From positions 1 through 11,769 of the forward strand of contig JAEDGW010000082.1 of the NCBI GenBank assembly GCA_016297325.1: 11,769 nt of DNA, written 5' to 3'. Shown piece after piece: positions 1-6,376 of this stretch; position 1 is the stretch's first letter; the number at the start of each line of letters is the position of its first letter. The position numbers and the translations under genes are program-made. Under the pieces are notes generated by a model that was not told the origin of the DNA, made no database searches, and saw nothing but the letters and a program-made list of their open reading frames with translations. The DNA is from Coprococcus sp. Its GTDB lineage: Bacteria > Bacillota > Clostridia > Lachnospirales > Lachnospiraceae.

Positions 1-41
1 AAAGCAATTAATTAACATGTGATGGAGGGTTTAGACTGATT

Positions 42-587
42 ATGAAGGCTACAGGAATAGTGAGGCGTATTGATGACCTCGGCAGGATCGTAGTACCCAA
101 GGAGATAAGAAAAGTCCTCAGGATCCGTGAGGGCGACCCACTTGAGATCTTCACGGGGAAAGAGGGTGAGGTGGTGCTCAAGAAGTATTCACCCATGGCT
201 GATCTCACGGAATTTGCACAGCAGTATGTGGAGGCCATATCGCAGAGCCTGGGACTGCCGGTGGCGATCACTGACAGGGATACGGTGATAGCGGTTGCGG
301 GTATGCCAAAGAAGGATCTGCTCGGCAAGGAGCTGCACAGAGACCTTGAAAGCGTGATAAATGACAGAGGAGCTGTGGTTGCCCGTAAGGACGAACAGAA
401 ATTTGTCCGTATCACGGACTCGGATCCTGAGTGTGAGGGACAGGTGATCCAGACGATCATATCTGAGGGAGATGCGGTCGGCGCAGTTGTGGTCATTGTG
501 AAGGACAGAGGCCGCAGAATAGGCGAAATAGAGCAAAAAGCGGCGGTCATAGCGGCCACTTTTCTGGGAAAACAGATGGAAGGATAG
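42..587 (+). CDS. spoVT: SpoVT, AbrB-type stage V sporulation regulator
   Basis: A 181-residue DNA-binding regulator acting late in forespore development; in B. subtilis SpoVT modulates sigma-G-dependent genes, which is family knowledge rather than something seen here. Residues 1 to about 50 form the swapped-hairpin AbrB domain, with the hallmark stretch RRIDDLGRIVVPKEIRK and then LRIREGDPLEIF. Residues about 55-180 match the GAF-like sensor domain that separates SpoVT from short AbrB proteins. Length agrees with the B. subtilis protein (about 178 residues). The start is supported by GGAGGG at 24-29, upstream of ATG at 42. Only 41 upstream bases are present, so the expected sigma-G promoter cannot be judged. 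Downstream comes a hairpin and then the hup promoter, so it is probably monocistronic. B. subtilis has mazG/yabN nearby; it is missing here. Confidence 0.96.
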   Translation: MKATGIVRRIDDLGRIVVPKEIRKVLRIREGDPLEIFTGKEGEVVLKKYSPMADLTEFAQQYVEAISQSLGLPVAITDRDTVIAVAGMPKKDLLGKELHRDLESVINDRGAVVARKDEQKFVRITDSDPECEGQVIQTIISEGDAVGAVVVIVKDRGRRIGEIEQKAAVIAATFLGKQMEG

Positions 588-619
588 CATCCTTGGCTAA
601 TATCTTGCAAAAAGTAAGT

Positions 620-656
620 AAAATCAAGGGGTTTCAGCCTTGAAATCCCTGATTTT
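620..656 (+). terminator. Probable terminator of spoVT
   Basis: Bases 620-636 pair with 641-656 around the 4-base loop GCCT. The stem is about 16 bp with one bulged A and one G-T wobble. It is followed by TTTTCCTT rather than a clean T run, so termination may be partial. The next three bases begin the hup -35 box, so the hairpin separates the two transcription units. Confidence 0.6.
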
Positions 657-658
657 CC

Positions 659-687
659 TTGACAAATATAGCCATTTTAGGTATAAC
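659..687 (+). promoter_or_regulatory. Sigma-A promoter for hup-rqcP
   Basis: A perfect -35 TTGACA (659-664), a 17-base spacer and -10 TATAAC (682-687) make this one of the two best housekeeping promoters in the window. The predicted start near 694 gives a leader of about 80 bases ending in AAAGGAGG (758-765). This fits strong constitutive expression of the HU protein. Confidence 0.85.
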
Positions 688-774
688 TATACATGTTGAG
701 CTCACAGTTTTTTGCTTTCAGCAGTTGAAGGCATAGTGGAGAGCCGTTTATTTATTTAAAGGAGGAATTTTCTG

Positions 775-1047
775 ATGAATAAGACAGAATTAGTTGCAGC
801 AATCGCTGAGAAGACAGAATTATCAAAGAAGGACGCTGAGGCAGCATTAAAGGCTTTCACAGACGTTGTAGCAGACGAGTTAAAGAAAGGTGAGAAGATT
901 CAGTTAGTTGGATTTGGTACATTTGAGGTATCAGAGAGACCAGCTAGAGAGGGAAGAAACCCAAGAACTGGCGAGACAATGACAATCGCAGCTTCAAAGG
1001 CTCCTAAGTTCAAGGCTGGAAAGGCATTAAAGGATTCAATCAACTAA
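775..1047 (+). CDS. hup: HU family DNA-binding protein
   Basis: A 90-residue nucleoid protein that binds and bends double-stranded DNA as a dimer. The sequence shows the complete HU/IHF fold: N-terminal helices (MNKTELVAAIAEKTELSKKDAE), the signature GFGTFEVSERPAREGRNPRTGE at about 46-67 that forms the start of the DNA-embracing arm, and the C-terminal FKAGKALKDSIN. Length is exactly that of bacterial HU. The Shine-Dalgarno AAAGGAGG lies 9 bases before ATG. All six leucines are TTA, whereas neighbouring spoVT uses no TTA for leucine; this fits translational selection on an abundant protein. It sits 16 bases before rqcP, so the two are probably co-transcribed from the promoter at 659-687. Confidence 0.97.
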   Translation: MNKTELVAAIAEKTELSKKDAEAALKAFTDVVADELKKGEKIQLVGFGTFEVSERPAREGRNPRTGETMTIAASKAPKFKAGKALKDSIN

Positions 1048-1063
1048 TCTTTAAAGGTTTGGT

Positions 1064-1303
1064 ATGAGACTTGATAAATACCTTAAGGTATCGAGAATTA
1101 TTAAGCGCAGAACCGTGGCGAACGAGGCGTGCGACGCAGGAAGAGTCATGGTGAACGACAAGGTGGCAAAGGCGGGAACAGACGTCAAGGTTGGAGATGT
1201 TATCGAGATAGCATTTGGCAACAAGACAGTGAAGGTCAGAGTTACCATGATTGCGGATTCCACCAAGAAGGAAGATGCAAAAGAGATGTTCGAATATGTG
1301 TAA
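1064..1303 (+). CDS. rqcP: RqcP/YabO, S4-domain ribosome quality-control factor
   Basis: A 79-residue protein made almost wholly of an S4 RNA-binding domain (MRLDKYLKVSRIIKRRTVANEACDAG and then a VNDKVAKAGTDVKVGDVIEI segment). It matches the Hsp15-like YabO proteins of Firmicutes. The B. subtilis homologue, RqcP, acts with RqcH on stalled 50S subunits to add poly-alanine tails to nascent chains; that role is taken from the family. Position between hup and yabP agrees with yabO in B. subtilis. A modest AAAGG (1053-1057) precedes ATG at 1064, so translation may be partly coupled to hup. A strong terminator follows. Another small S4 protein is a less likely alternative because of the gene order. 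Confidence 0.9.
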   Translation: MRLDKYLKVSRIIKRRTVANEACDAGRVMVNDKVAKAGTDVKVGDVIEIAFGNKTVKVRVTMIADSTKKEDAKEMFEYV

Positions 1304-1327
1304 CTGTCAGGTTACAGGAATGTATAT

Positions 1328-1371
1328 AAATATGCCGGAATATACGAAAGTTATTCCGGCATATTTTTTTT
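1328..1371 (+). terminator. Intrinsic terminator of hup-rqcP
   Basis: Bases 1330-1342 pair perfectly with 1352-1364, extendable by A-T pairs to 1328 and 1366. The loop can close further into a CGAAAG tetraloop (1345-1350) with one bulged T. A run of eight T ends at 1371. Its 3' arm and T run also contain the -35 element of the predicted yabP promoter. Confidence 0.93.
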
Positions 1372-1387
1372 GCTGTGTTCATATAGT
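1359..1387 (+). promoter_or_regulatory. Predicted sigma-E promoter for yabP-yabQ
   Basis: GCATATT (1359-1365) matches the sigma-E -35 pattern [GT][AC]ATATT. After 14 bases, CATATAGT (1380-1387) matches the -10 pattern CATACAnT with one change (C to T). Fourteen bases is the usual sigma-E spacing. In B. subtilis yabP and yabQ belong to the sigma-E regulon, which supports the call. The -35 lies inside the preceding terminator. Confidence 0.75.
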
Positions 1388-1417
1388 TTATTAAATAGCT
1401 TGAGAAGGTTTCTTAAC

Positions 1418-1693
1418 ATGGGTGAATTGGGGAGTAAGACGAAGTCACACAAACTGACTATGGACAACCGGGGAAGTGCATCCATGACCGGGATAGTGAA
1501 GGTGATATCCATAGATCCTGATCTCGTTCTTCTGGTCACTGAACAGGGAAAACTCAAGATAACCGGCAAGAATATGCAGGCGAATACTTTGGACCTTGAC
1601 AAGGGAATATTGGAGCTTTCGGGGAACTTCAACACGGTGGCGTACTCGGGCGACAAGGACGGAGGTCTGTCACTCAAGGGGCTGTTCAAATGA
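1418..1693 (+). CDS. yabP: YabP, spore coat-associated sporulation protein
   Basis: A 91-residue member of the YabP/YqfC family of small mother-cell sporulation proteins; B. subtilis yabP is sigma-E controlled and needed for efficient sporulation, without an assigned biochemical activity. The family pattern is visible as TGIVKVISIDPDLVLLVTEQG, then LKITGKNMQANTLDLDKG and LELSGNFNTVAYSG. The start at 1418 is chosen because GAGAAGG (1402-1408) stands 9 bases before it. A longer reading from 1370 would begin inside the rqcP terminator and upstream of the predicted sigma-E transcription start. The stop overlaps the yabQ start by four bases (ATGA), which indicates translational coupling. Confidence 0.93.
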   Translation: MGELGSKTKSHKLTMDNRGSASMTGIVKVISIDPDLVLLVTEQGKLKITGKNMQANTLDLDKGILELSGNFNTVAYSGDKDGGLSLKGLFK

Positions 1694-2034
1694 TAAGCGA
1701 TATGGTGAGGCAGCAGGTCACGGGATATATGGCATTTGTATGTGCCGGTGCGATGTCGGGCGCTGCGGGAGCATTTGTGAACATACTTGTGAAAGCCATG
1801 AGAAAGCACAGGATAGCCGTGTGGGTATGTGATTTGGTGTTTTGGTTGGCATTAAGTGTGGTAATAATCGGTGTCAATTATATGTACTGCGATGGAGTTA
1901 TACGCTTATATATTTTTTTAGGATTTTTTTCAGGTTTTTTACTTTTGTTTTGCACAATAAATTGGGTTCTGTCGAAAATTGTGAACTACATATTGTATCG
2001 GAGAAGAAAAGATTTGGAAAATGTGAAAATGTGA
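1690..2034 (+). CDS. yabQ: YabQ, multi-pass membrane sporulation protein
   Basis: A 114-residue membrane protein with three hydrophobic segments at about 11-34, 42-64 and 70-98, and a short basic tail (YRRRKD). In B. subtilis YabQ is a sigma-E-dependent membrane protein required for spore cortex formation; function here rests on family and position. The start overlaps the yabP stop (ATGA at 1690-1693). It is clearly shorter than the roughly 210-residue B. subtilis protein, keeping the membrane core but lacking a long C-terminal tail. The third segment is encoded by a T-rich tract (about 1909-1950) with several runs of six or seven T. The frame stays hydrophobic throughout, so I see no frameshift. 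Confidence 0.85.
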   Translation: MISDMVRQQVTGYMAFVCAGAMSGAAGAFVNILVKAMRKHRIAVWVCDLVFWLALSVVIIGVNYMYCDGVIRLYIFLGFFSGFLLLFCTINWVLSKIVNYILYRRRKDLENVKM

Positions 2035-2048
2035 GAGCAAAAAGTGCG

Positions 2049-2085
2049 TTGACATAATTAGTCTTAAATAGTAAAATTATGTCAA
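2049..2085 (+). promoter_or_regulatory. divIC promoter spanned by an 11-bp palindrome
   Basis: TTGACA (2049-2054), 17 bases, then TAAAAT (2072-2077) form a near-consensus sigma-A promoter, with a start expected near 2084 and divIC beginning at 2164. A perfect 11-bp inverted repeat (2049-2059 against 2075-2085, 15-base centre) covers the -35 on one side and the -10 on the other. The reverse strand also reads TTGACA, 17 bases, ACTAAT. Confidence 0.7.
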
Positions 2086-2163
2086 TATGTTCGTTTGAGT
2101 ACGATTTTTTTGTATATTATTACAAGAAACAACGTAAATACTATAATGATTGGGGAGTTCTTG

Positions 2164-2490
2164 ATGAGCAATAGTGTCAGCAGACAGAGTAAGAAAAAGA
2201 AGAATACTAAGATAACGACCAGAATGGGTATGATCATAGTCATCGGTTGTCTTGCACTGCTGGCAGTGGTGGTTATATACAAGGCGCAGGATTTGAAGAG
2301 CCAGAAGCAGAACCTTCAGGTTCAGGCTGCAGAGCTGCAAGATCAGCTTGAGGAAGCCAAGCAGGATTACAAGAAGCTTGAGGAGCGCGAGAAGTATATG
2401 AAGACAGATGAATATGTGGAGGATGTGGCAAGATCACAGCTTGGTCTGGTATATCCTGATGAGATCGTGGTGAAGCCGGAGGAGAACTAG
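2164..2490 (+). CDS. divIC: DivIC/FtsB-type septum formation initiator
   Basis: A 108-residue bitopic divisome protein; DivIC/FtsB pairs with FtsL and helps activate septal peptidoglycan synthesis. The sequence shows a short basic cytoplasmic tail (KKKKNTK), one membrane segment at about 22-39, an external coiled coil at about 42-78 rich in Q, E, L and K, and the conserved C-terminal block YVEDVARSQLGLVYPDE at 84-100. The start at 2164 is preceded by GGGGAG (2152-2157). The frame is open from 2095, but earlier ATGs lack a ribosome binding site and would add a non-typical N-terminus. It stands alone between its own promoter and terminator. The yabR S1 gene that follows divIC in B. subtilis is absent. 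Confidence 0.93.
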   Translation: MSNSVSRQSKKKKNTKITTRMGMIIVIGCLALLAVVVIYKAQDLKSQKQNLQVQAAELQDQLEEAKQDYKKLEEREKYMKTDEYVEDVARSQLGLVYPDEIVVKPEEN

Positions 2491-2539
2491 ACATATATGA
2501 GTTTAGTTGTGACAACCGGTAGAATAAGATCAGAATAAA

Positions 2540-2572
2540 GCGGATGCTGATTTCAGCATTCGCCTTTTTTTT
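2540..2572 (+). terminator. Intrinsic terminator of divIC
   Basis: Bases 2540-2550 pair with 2553-2563 across a two-base loop, 11 bp with one G-T wobble, followed by C and eight T. It isolates divIC from spoIIE, so spoIIE should have its own promoter in 2573-2691. Confidence 0.92.
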
Positions 2573-2691
2573 GCCCTCACAGCATCTATACTTCATCTCA
2601 CTATTATCGTGCCGGATGGCAGACTGATGTACCGTACCCTGGTTCATGGCAGGAGCCTTCCGGTATACCATGAGACTAGGGAGGCTGGAGA

Positions 2692-4830
2692 ATGCAGAAA
2701 TTTGTAGAGAGATGTGTGAGGGGATTGGGACTTGCCGGACTGTGTGTGGCCGGGGGAGCCTGTATGATGTGGGGATTTGCGCCGGCGGCTATACCGGTAT
2801 ATGTGATAAGTGCATCCCTGTGCGGGCTTGTGCTATTGCCGTATATATGTGTTGCCGTGGGACTTGTGCTTGTCACCACAGGGATACTTCCTGTCATGTA
2901 TGCCTGGGACAGCCCTGTGCCTGGGATTTACTATGCCGGAGAGCAGGTGTGTGAGAAATACCTTATACTTCTCACATTTACAATGATCATGACAAAAGCC
3001 ATCTGGCTGAAAAAAGCACGGCATGGAAATGCGGCTGGTGTGACAGTGGGGCCGTGGATCATGACCTGTGCAGCTATAATGACTGTTGTCTCAAATATTG
3101 GTACATATATAGACAGGCCTATATACGGACTGGCCGGCGGACTGGCGGAGGCACTTGCCTGTGTCTGCCTATATAACATAATGAAGCCTGGACTGGGAAT
3201 CCTCATACGAAACAGCGGTATAGGAGCCACGTCTGCATCTGATGGAAAATATGATTCCAATCAGGTGATGATAAGCATCCTGCTCATGGTGTGCATGTGT
3301 CTGTGGATATTGCCGGGGAATGTGTATCACGGACTCAATATAATGCTCATGGCCGGACTTGTGATACTGCTTGGCACGATCAGACTTGGCGGGGCTGCGT
3401 ATGGTTTTGGAGTGGCATTCATAGTCGGTGGCATAAATGCTGTGAAGACGCAGCAGAGCGAGTGGATGCTCTGGATGCTTTTGCTGACGCTGGTGATGCT
3501 GATAGGAAGTGCTCTTGCAGGGCGAAAGAAACTGGTCATGGCGCTGTTTTATGTGATAGGCGTGGGGCTTGCGACATTTGCCGGTGGAACGCTTCCACAT
3601 GGAGGAGTGGAACTTGTCATGTATCTTGTGGATATGATGGTTCCGTTTGCAGTATTTGCTGTGGTGCCGCATATGGCGGTGCTTGATATGCCGGCGGGGG
3701 AGCGTCAGATGGGATGTGTTCAGGCGGCCGCCACGGAGATGAACAGGCTCACCATGGCGAAGATGGAGGATATGGCAAATACATTCAGGAGACTTGACTA
3801 CACATTTGCCGGGAGCGATGACCCGGGGATAAGCCTTGGCCAGGTCGGAGATCTGGTGGAGGGATTCAGAGACCAGATAGGCAGGATAGGCGAGGCGCAT
3901 GAGTTGGCAGATGAGAGGCTTGCCGACAAATTGAAATCCATGGGGATGGAGGATGTGAGCATCTCTGTTCTGGCGGATACAAGTGGAAGAAACAGATATT
4001 ATGTGGCGGGGAGGACCAGAGGTGAGGGTATGATACTGTCACGCCAGGTGGCGGAACTTCTCAGCGCACATTTTGGCAGAAATATAAGGGCGGGGATGAA
4101 TTCCCCGAGTCTATTCTTTGACGAGTACAGATCGGCGGAATATGAGGAGTGCGCTTCGTACAGGTGTAGATATCACGTGAGGAGGATAAAAAAGTGCGGC
4201 TCACCCGTCTCGGGGGACAACTTCTCCATCAGGGAGTATGAGGACGGCCGCCTTGTGATGATGCTGTCGGATGGGATGGGAAGCGGGAGTCTGGCATCCT
4301 GCGAGAGCTGTATGATGCTGGATACCATGGAGGAGATGCTGGAGGCCGGATTTGCACCGGAGTACAGCATATCATTTGCAAATAACTGTATGTCCAGAAG
4401 GAATAAGGGCAGGACGTTTACCACATTTGACATGGCTGTGATAGATATGTATGACGGAGTTTTAAGGAGCTACAAGCAGGGGGCTGCGGTCACATATATC
4501 GTGAGACCGGGAGATGATGACAACAGGCTTGAGACCATAACGAGCACGACGCTGCCGGTTGGGGTGCTTGATGAGGCGGACTGCGATGAGATGGAGCTGA
4601 AACTTGCCGCAGGCGATGCGGTCGTGATGATCAGCGATGGGATATCGGATATGGATGATGATGACCGGATGGAGGACATACTGAAAAATATACGGATCGG
4701 CGACAGCAAAAAGATGGTTGATGAGATACTCGGCGGGATGATAGGAAGAGAGGACGCATATATGCGGGATGACATAACCGTCATGGTGGCTGTGATGGGA
4801 AAATCTGAAAATAGTATTAAATATTCATAA
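2692..4830 (+). CDS. spoIIE: SpoIIE, PP2C phosphatase that activates sigma-F
   Basis: A 712-residue polytopic membrane phosphatase. SpoIIE dephosphorylates the anti-anti-sigma factor SpoIIAA in the forespore, releasing sigma-F, and also associates with FtsZ at the polar septum. Residues about 10-330 hold roughly ten hydrophobic segments. Residues 335-495 are a soluble linker. Residues about 495-702 are the PP2C/SpoIIE catalytic domain with SGDNFS (507-512), SDGMGSG (526-532), ISDGISD (647-653) and RDDITV (692-697), so the metal-binding aspartates D527, D649 and D693/D694 are present. It is shorter than the 827-residue B. subtilis protein, mainly before the catalytic domain. The start is fixed by AGGGAGG (2678-2684) seven bases before ATG. 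No terminator is visible before tilS. Confidence 0.97.
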   Translation: MQKFVERCVRGLGLAGLCVAGGACMMWGFAPAAIPVYVISASLCGLVLLPYICVAVGLVLVTTGILPVMYAWDSPVPGIYYAGEQVCEKYLILLTFTMIMTKAIWLKKARHGNAAGVTVGPWIMTCAAIMTVVSNIGTYIDRPIYGLAGGLAEALACVCLYNIMKPGLGILIRNSGIGATSASDGKYDSNQVMISILLMVCMCLWILPGNVYHGLNIMLMAGLVILLGTIRLGGAAYGFGVAFIVGGINAVKTQQSEWMLWMLLLTLVMLIGSALAGRKKLVMALFYVIGVGLATFAGGTLPHGGVELVMYLVDMMVPFAVFAVVPHMAVLDMPAGERQMGCVQAAATEMNRLTMAKMEDMANTFRRLDYTFAGSDDPGISLGQVGDLVEGFRDQIGRIGEAHELADERLADKLKSMGMEDVSISVLADTSGRNRYYVAGRTRGEGMILSRQVAELLSAHFGRNIRAGMNSPSLFFDEYRSAEYEECASYRCRYHVRRIKKCGSPVSGDNFSIREYEDGRLVMMLSDGMGSGSLASCESCMMLDTMEEMLEAGFAPEYSISFANNCMSRRNKGRTFTTFDMAVIDMYDGVLRSYKQGAAVTYIVRPGDDDNRLETITSTTLPVGVLDEADCDEMELKLAAGDAVVMISDGISDMDDDDRMEDILKNIRIGDSKKMVDEILGGMIGREDAYMRDDITVMVAVMGKSENSIKYS

Positions 4831-4856
4831 TTTTTGCGGGAATGAGTGCTCTGATG

Positions 4857-4865
4857 TGATATTAT
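4857..4865 (+). promoter_or_regulatory. Possible extended -10 promoter for tilS-hpt-ftsH
   Basis: TGATATTAT matches the extended -10 form TGnTATAAT with one change, and its start would fall near 4872, 32 bases before the tilS ATG. There is no recognisable -35 at 4837-4842. It lies in the 73-base gap after spoIIE. A housekeeping promoter is expected here because tilS is essential while spoIIE is sporulation-specific. Confidence 0.4.
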
Positions 4866-4903
4866 ATATAGAAAAATGGACAGAGACGGAATGGATATTT
4901 ACA

Positions 4904-6376
4904 ATGGATACTTTTGAGAGACAGGTTCTTGGCTATATAAAAGAATATGATATGTTCGGTGGCGTGCGGCACTGTGTATGCGGAGTGTCTGGCGGCGCCG
5001 ATTCGGTTAGCCTCCTTACTGTGCTGGCGCGGCACAGGGATGAGCTGGGACTGGAGCTGCATGTCATCCATATAAATCATATGATAAGGGGCGATGATGC
5101 GGACTCAGATCAGCATTATGTGGAGGCTCTGTGTGAGGAATACGGAGTGGACTGCGTGTCACATAATATAGATGTACAGAAGATGGCTGCGGATACCGGA
5201 CTCACCGTGGAGGAGGCCGGAAGAAAAGCGAGATATGACGCATTTGAGCAGACGAGAAGCCGGCTGTCAGATGAGGGCTGTGTGATCGCAGTGGCGCACA
5301 ACCGCAATGACGTGGCTGAGACGGTTTTGTTCAACATGGCGCGTGGCACCGGACTTGGCGGAGTAAAGGGAATAGTCCCGGTGAGAGATGGCATTGTAAG
5401 GCCTCTGCTGTCTAGTGACAGAACGCAGATAGAGGCATATCTTGAGAGAAATAATATAGCGTACTGTACAGACGCCACGAATAACGAGGACGACTATACG
5501 AGGAACAGGATAAGGCACAGGGTGCTTCCTGAGCTGTGCCAGATAAATGGACAGGCGGTGGAGCATATATGCTCTATGGCGCAGATCGCATCGGATTATG
5601 AGAGACTGGCTGAGGACATGGTATACCGATTTCTTAAAAGCCAGGGCATCGACAGAAGGAAGAGTGAGTGCCGGTGGACTGGGGAAGATTCCGGAAGTCA
5701 GAAGTACAGGGTAGACATGGATTCCTTAAAGGCAGAGGATAAGCTTGTACAGGAGCTCGTCATAAGGCAGCTTGTCGGTATGGTCAGCGGGGGGCTGAAG
5801 GACATAGGCAAAAGCCATGTCCGTGAGGTCATGAAGCTGTATAATGCGGAGTCTGGAGCCGGGATAGATCTTCCTGGAAACGGCAGGGTGTATGTGGAGT
5901 ATGGACAGCTTGTATTTGCTGTGGCGTGCGCAGATGAGACAGACCGGGCTGATACTTCGGAGCATTGCAGCAGCGTGGAGCTTGTCTATGGACTTGACAA
6001 AATGTACACGGCACCCGGCGGGCAGATGAGAGTCAGAGTCTATGACAGGCCGGCAGGGCTTGATCTCACAAAAAAAGAGTATACGAAGTATCTTGATTAT
6101 GATAGAATAGATAAGTGTCTGCAATTGCGTACCTACGAAAAGGGTGATCGCATTACAGTCAGTGCGGATGGCGCCAGCAAGAAGGTGAACAGGCTTTTCA
6201 CTGATGCAAAGGTGCCGGCGGACAGAAGAGTCCGGGTGCCGCTTGTCGCTTCAGGCTCAGATGTCATATGGGTTGTGGGACTTCGCATAGGCGAGGGCTG
6301 TAAGGTGACAGACAGTACGAGGATAATAGTAGAATTACAGTATATAAGAGAAGATAACGAGGAGGAACAGCGGTGA
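4904..6376 (+). CDS. tilS: TilS, tRNA(Ile)-lysidine synthase
   Basis: A 490-residue cytoplasmic enzyme that uses ATP and lysine to convert C34 of the CAU anticodon of tRNA-Ile2 to lysidine, so that AUA is read as isoleucine. It is normally essential, and ATA codons are frequent in this window. The PP-loop SGGADS is at 29-34, followed by VIHINHMIRG (54-63), the catalytic-domain motif AHNRNDVAETVLFN (131-144) with GTGLGG after it, and a TRNRIRHRVLP segment. The last 85 or so residues form the TilS C-terminal domain. The start at 4904 is preferred over an in-frame GTG at 4856, which overlaps the putative -10; the ribosome binding site at 4904 is weak (GGA at 4893-4895). The stop overlaps hpt by four bases. 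Confidence 0.96.
   Translation: MDTFERQVLGYIKEYDMFGGVRHCVCGVSGGADSVSLLTVLARHRDELGLELHVIHINHMIRGDDADSDQHYVEALCEEYGVDCVSHNIDVQKMAADTGLTVEEAGRKARYDAFEQTRSRLSDEGCVIAVAHNRNDVAETVLFNMARGTGLGGVKGIVPVRDGIVRPLLSSDRTQIEAYLERNNIAYCTDATNNEDDYTRNRIRHRVLPELCQINGQAVEHICSMAQIASDYERLAEDMVYRFLKSQGIDRRKSECRWTGEDSGSQKYRVDMDSLKAEDKLVQELVIRQLVGMVSGGLKDIGKSHVREVMKLYNAESGAGIDLPGNGRVYVEYGQLVFAVACADETDRADTSEHCSSVELVYGLDKMYTAPGGQMRVRVYDRPAGLDLTKKEYTKYLDYDRIDKCLQLRTYEKGDRITVSADGASKKVNRLFTDAKVPADRRVRVPLVASGSDVIWVVGLRIGEGCKVTDSTRIIVELQYIREDNEEEQR

Noticed and set aside
1370..1417. Longer N-terminus for yabP starting at 1370.
   Set aside because: It begins within the terminator T run, precedes the predicted sigma-E start and has no ribosome binding site; ATG 1418 has GAGAAGG.
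1970..1976. TGTCGAA, a perfect Spo0A-box core.
   Set aside because: It lies inside the yabQ coding sequence, about 70 bases upstream of the divIC promoter, as a single 7-base match with no second box. Chance is likely.
2142..2147. Perfect TATAAT just before divIC.
   Set aside because: Transcription would start near 2154, inside the ribosome binding site, and no good -35 precedes it. The 2049-2077 promoter is better.
3169..3900. 243-codon open frame on the minus strand inside spoIIE.
   Set aside because: It is rich in His, Tyr and Ser with no domain pattern and lies opposite clear spoIIE coding sequence; a shadow frame.
4856..4903. GTG start at 4856 for tilS.
   Set aside because: It overlaps the putative extended -10, lacks a ribosome binding site and adds 16 residues not typical of TilS.
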